NCBI GenBank assembly: GCA_035506435.1
Contig: DATJPK010000111.1
Location: 1 to 25,792, forward strand
Origin: JACTUA01 sp035506435
GTDB lineage: Archaea > Halobacteriota > Methanomicrobia > Methanomicrobiales > JACTUA01
Length of the DNA: 25,792 nt
Direction: 5' to 3'
Part shown: positions 23,428-25,792 of the stretch, in pieces
Layout: each line of letters starts with the position of its first letter
Position numbering within the stretch: position 1 is the first letter of the stretch
Program-made: the position numbers and the translations under genes
The notes under the pieces: model-generated
What the model saw: the letters and a program-made list of their open reading frames with translations, nothing else
Database searches by the model: none
What the model was told of the DNA's origin: nothing

Positions 23428-24909
23428 ATGTCCCTCATGGTCCTCGGGACCGCATCCCACGCGGGGAAGAGCATCGCCGTCACGGCCCTCTGCCGGGTCC
23501 TCCACCGCAGGGGCATCCGGGTCGCGCCGTTCAAGTCCCAGAACATGAGCCTGAACTCGTTCGTCACGGCGGACGGGGCCGAGATCGGGATTGCCCAGGC
23601 GGTCCAGGCATTCGCCGCGGGGGTCGAGCCCGGCGCAGACATGAATCCCGTCCTCCTCAAGCCCAGGGGCGAGGGGGTCTCGCAGGTGGTCCTCCTCGGG
23701 AAACCGTACAAGGACCTCCCCATCCGGGACTACTACCGGGAGACGGAATTCCTTCTCGGCGAGGCGCTCGCGGCGTACCGGAGGCTGGAGAAGCAGTACG
23801 GCGAGCTGGTCGTTGAAGGGGCCGGCGGGGCAGCGGAGATGAACCTCTATGACCGGGATATCGCGAACATCCTCCTCGCGCGGGCACTGAAGATCCCGGT
23901 CATCCTCATCGGGGACATCGAGCGGGGCGGGATCTTTGCCCAGGTGTTCGGGACCATCCGGCTCCTGCCCGACGATATCCGCCCGCTCGTGAAGGGGATC
24001 ATCGTGAACAAGTTCCGCGGGGACCCCACTCTCTTCGATCCCGGGGTCCGGATCCTCGAGGAGATCACGGGGATCCCGGTCCTCGGGGTCATCCCGTACG
24101 CCGCCATCCCGCTCCCCTCGGAGGACTCCCTCTCCCTGGATGACAAGAGAACGGCGGAGGGGCCGGTGAGGATCGCGGTCATCCGGCTCCCCCACATCTC
24201 CAACTTCACCGACTTCGAGCCGCTGGAACGGCTCGTGCCCGTCGACTACGTCGATCCCGGGCAGAACCTTGCCGGGTACGATTGCATCATTATCCCGGGG
24301 ACAAAGAATACGGTCGACGATCTTGCCGTCCTCCAGGGATCCGGGTGTGCAGACGCGATCCGGCAGGCGAGGGACCGCGGGATTCCCGTGATCGGCATCT
24401 GCGGGGGGTTCCAGATGCTCGGGAAGGAGATCGATGACGAAGGGATCGAGGGAGGGGGCCACGGGGTTTACCCCGGGCTCGGGCTCCTCCCGGCAGTCAC
24501 CCGGTTCGCCCGGTACGAGAAAACAACGAGGCAGGTACGGGTGAGGGCGAACCCGGTCGGCCCGATCCTCTCTGAAATGGGCGAGGTGTCGGGGTACGAG
24601 ATCCACATGGGCGAGACCGACCGGGGGGCGGCACCGGAGGCGTTCTCGGGCGATGGTGCGGTATCCCCCGACGGGCTGGTCTTCGGGACGTACCTGCACG
24701 GGCTGTTCCAGAACGAAGAGGCGGTGCGGGCTCTCCTCTCCCACCTGTACCGGAAGAAAGGGCTTTCCTTCGGCGTGGAGGGGATCGGGACATCACCGCC
24801 GGGAATGCAGGGAAAACCGGATCCCTACGACCAGCTCGCCGACCTGTTCGAGGCACACCTGGACATGGAGAAAATCCTGCCTTTTTTCATGGGAAGCGTG
24901 CCTAGCTGA
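23428..24909 (+). CDS. cobQ: Cobyric acid synthase (glutamine-hydrolysing)
   Basis: Amidates four side chains of adenosylcobyrinic acid a,c-diamide, using glutamine and ATP, to make adenosylcobyric acid in B12 synthesis. The 493-residue protein has an N-terminal P-loop amidoligase domain: GTASHAGKS (7-15), APFKSQNMSLNSF, and VVEGAGGAAEMNLYDRDIAN. A C-terminal class I glutamine amidotransferase-like domain carries the nucleophile Cys (C325 in GICGGFQMLG) and YLHGLF with H424. The motifs VSGYEIHMGET and VFGTYLHGLF are typical of CobQ/CbiP. I choose the ATG at 23428; an ATG at 23410 would add MPTIQV but lies only a few bases from the TATA element. The 3' end overlaps the convergent small Cys-rich gene by 8 bases. 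Confidence 0.95.
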   Translation: MSLMVLGTASHAGKSIAVTALCRVLHRRGIRVAPFKSQNMSLNSFVTADGAEIGIAQAVQAFAAGVEPGADMNPVLLKPRGEGVSQVVLLGKPYKDLPIRDYYRETEFLLGEALAAYRRLEKQYGELVVEGAGGAAEMNLYDRDIANILLARALKIPVILIGDIERGGIFAQVFGTIRLLPDDIRPLVKGIIVNKFRGDPTLFDPGVRILEEITGIPVLGVIPYAAIPLPSEDSLSLDDKRTAEGPVRIAVIRLPHISNFTDFEPLERLVPVDYVDPGQNLAGYDCIIIPGTKNTVDDLAVLQGSGCADAIRQARDRGIPVIGICGGFQMLGKEIDDEGIEGGGHGVYPGLGLLPAVTRFARYEKTTRQVRVRANPVGPILSEMGEVSGYEIHMGETDRGAAPEAFSGDGAVSPDGLVFGTYLHGLFQNEEAVRALLSHLYRKKGLSFGVEGIGTSPPGMQGKPDPYDQLADLFEAHLDMEKILPFFMGSVPS

Positions 24910-25123
24910 TGATATTCATGATGGAGCGGTAGCCCTCCCCGCCGGTATCGTCGCACTCCACCTCTTCGACCGTCGCGAGGTCCACGTCCTTCTCCGCTTT
25001 GCTCACGACACAATAGGCCCGTGCCGGGGAGGTGATCCATTTCCCCCCGATGCAGAACTGCGTCGAGTGGGCGCAGAACCGGCACCGGTCGAGCGTGACC
25101 GGCTCACCGGGAAGGCATTCCAC
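24902..25123 (-). CDS. Small Cys-rich protein of unknown function
   Basis: Not recognised. Read from the GTG at 25123 it is 73 residues with cysteines in VECLPG, DRCRFCAHSTQFCIGG, RAYCVV and VECDD, a spacing suited to zinc or Fe-S binding (C-x2-C-x5-C core). No membrane segment. It starts about 28 bases after the stop of the YkgJ-type gene, itself a Cys-cluster protein, and is probably co-transcribed with it. AAGGGAAAG just before the GTG is a weak ribosome binding site. The frame is open further upstream but turns into Ser/Arg-rich sequence opposite the YkgJ gene, a typical shadow. The C-terminus overlaps the end of cobQ by 8 bases. Confidence 0.6.
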   Translation of the reverse strand: MECLPGEPVTLDRCRFCAHSTQFCIGGKWITSPARAYCVVSKAEKDVDLATVEEVECDDTGGEGYRSIMNIIS

Positions 25124-25151
25124 CTTTCCCTTCGTAACCTTGAGCCGGCGC

Positions 25152-25649
25152 TTACTTTTCGTCGTAGATGACCACCCGGTACCCTGCCGAGGTGAGGATC
25201 TTCCCGGCTTTATTGAGCCAGTCCCCGAGAGAGGAGGCCTGCAGGGGCACGACCTGCTCCTTCCACACGCGGAGCAGCTCCTCGTCCTCCGAGATGAGGC
25301 TCCGGTTCCCGCCGACCTTCCCTGCCTGCCTCCCCGTCCCATCGTATATCCTCATCGTGCAGCACCTGAACTCCCGGCAGATGGAGGCATTCGATTCATG
25401 GACGGTGCAGACGTATCCCCTGCCGTCGGGGGAACGCCTGAGGAACCGGCACCAGGCCGGGTGGGCGTCCACCTCCGACGTGTCGGCAAAGACCTCCCTC
25501 CATTCCGGCATGACCCGGGCCCGGAAGACCTCGTTCGTGATGAGGAACCGGCAGAAGAACTCGATGTCGTCTACCTCGCGCTCGACGCGGATGAGCTCGC
25601 CGAAATTCATGCAACACTTTCCGCACTGAGTACAGGTGAAGGCGGGCAT
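25152..25649 (-). CDS. YkgJ-family cysteine-cluster protein
   Basis: A 165-residue soluble protein with the YkgJ (zinc- or iron-chelating) signature: FTCTQCGKCC at residues 4-13 and GYVCTVHESNASICREFRCC further on, matching the family's CxxCGxCC and C-x-x-[HY]...CRxFPC-like patterns. Biochemical function is not established for the family; metal binding is inferred from the cysteines. The ATG at 25649 places the Cys motif at the usual N-terminal position; an upstream start at 25697 would add 16 low-complexity residues. A weak TATA-like ATTAAG lies about 25-30 bases before the ATG, suggesting a leaderless transcript. It is likely co-transcribed with the small Cys-rich gene downstream. Confidence 0.85.
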   Translation of the reverse strand: MPAFTCTQCGKCCMNFGELIRVEREVDDIEFFCRFLITNEVFRARVMPEWREVFADTSEVDAHPAWCRFLRRSPDGRGYVCTVHESNASICREFRCCTMRIYDGTGRQAGKVGGNRSLISEDEELLRVWKEQVVPLQASSLGDWLNKAGKILTSAGYRVVIYDEK

Positions 25650-25736
25650 CCACAGGGAATCTCCCGGGATTCGGCTTAATCCTTTACGTGGGGGCACGTG
25701 AACCCTTAATTACCCCCCCGAACCCATATTTCCCCG
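25650..25736. promoter_or_regulatory. Divergent promoter region with an inverted repeat
   Basis: CTTAATTA at 25705-25712 is a TATA-like element about 25-30 bases before the plus-strand ATG at 25737. The inverted repeat ACGTG-4-CACGT (25686-25690 and 25695-25699) lies between the two divergent TATA-like elements and could be an operator, though the arms are short. Confidence 0.35.
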
Positions 25737-25792
25737 ATGAAGGTTTGCATCATGTGCGGGGGAGAGGGGACCCGGCTCCGCCCCCTCACCTT
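25737..25792 (+). CDS. Sugar-phosphate nucleotidyltransferase (5' end only)
   Basis: The first 18 codons read MKVCIMCGGEGTRLRPLT and run off the window. CGGEGTRLRPLT is the nucleotide-binding signature of the sugar-1-phosphate nucleotidyltransferase family (mannose-1-P guanylyltransferase, glucose-1-P thymidylyltransferase, archaeal GlmU-like enzymes), usually at the very N-terminus as here. The substrate cannot be told from this fragment. The start is supported by TATA spacing. Confidence 0.85.
   Translation, partial: MKVCIMCGGEGTRLRPLT

Overview
The window reads as chromosomal DNA of a GC-rich methanogenic euryarchaeon, most likely Methanomicrobiales or a close relative. This is inferred from gene content: archaeal-type leucyl-tRNA synthetase, a PIN-ATPase-KH protein, aIF1/SUI1, a PAC2-family protein, an archaeal A24 (prepilin-type) peptidase, a B12-dependent ribonucleotide reductase, cobyric acid synthase and a cytosolic-type [NiFe] hydrogenase. 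Many starts sit 20-30 bp downstream of an A/T-rich TATA-like box with no leader, and others use GGTGA-type ribosome binding sites; both are archaeal habits. Genus cannot be decided by eye.

Layout. 1-7728 is mostly housekeeping: PAC2 protein and the start of another gene (minus), a small conserved protein and leuS (plus), then PIN-ATPase-KH, hisI and the A24 peptidase (all minus). 7856-11004 (plus) is a compact hydrogenase cluster: 2x[4Fe-4S] ferredoxin, V4R-domain protein, hydrogenase small subunit and hydrogenase large subunit.

11030-20959 (plus) is the most interesting part, a roughly 10 kb locus for an archaeal type IV pilus/Tad-like membrane machine with an unusual regulatory half. It encodes a stand-alone Roadblock/LC7 protein, a long protein with a beta-rich N-domain, a Pro-rich linker and a C-terminal Roadblock domain, another beta-rich-domain protein, a MinD-like ATPase with a putative C-terminal membrane-targeting helix, a two-domain protein (beta-rich domain plus Ig-like domain), a 1103-residue ArlI/GspE-type ATPase with a roughly 500-residue disordered N-terminal extension, and two TadC/ArlJ-type membrane platform proteins. 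The linkers of the Roadblock protein and of the ATPase share the same recurring short helical motifs, which suggests they dock on a common partner. No pilin gene is present in the window; the A24 peptidase 3.3 kb upstream could process pilins encoded elsewhere.

20960-21382 is non-coding, with ordered hairpins and a possible remnant of an IS200/IS605-type element. 21383-25792 holds aIF1, the B12-dependent ribonucleotide reductase divergent from cobyric acid synthase, a small Cys-rich protein, a YkgJ-type Cys-cluster protein and the first 18 codons of a sugar-phosphate nucleotidyltransferase.
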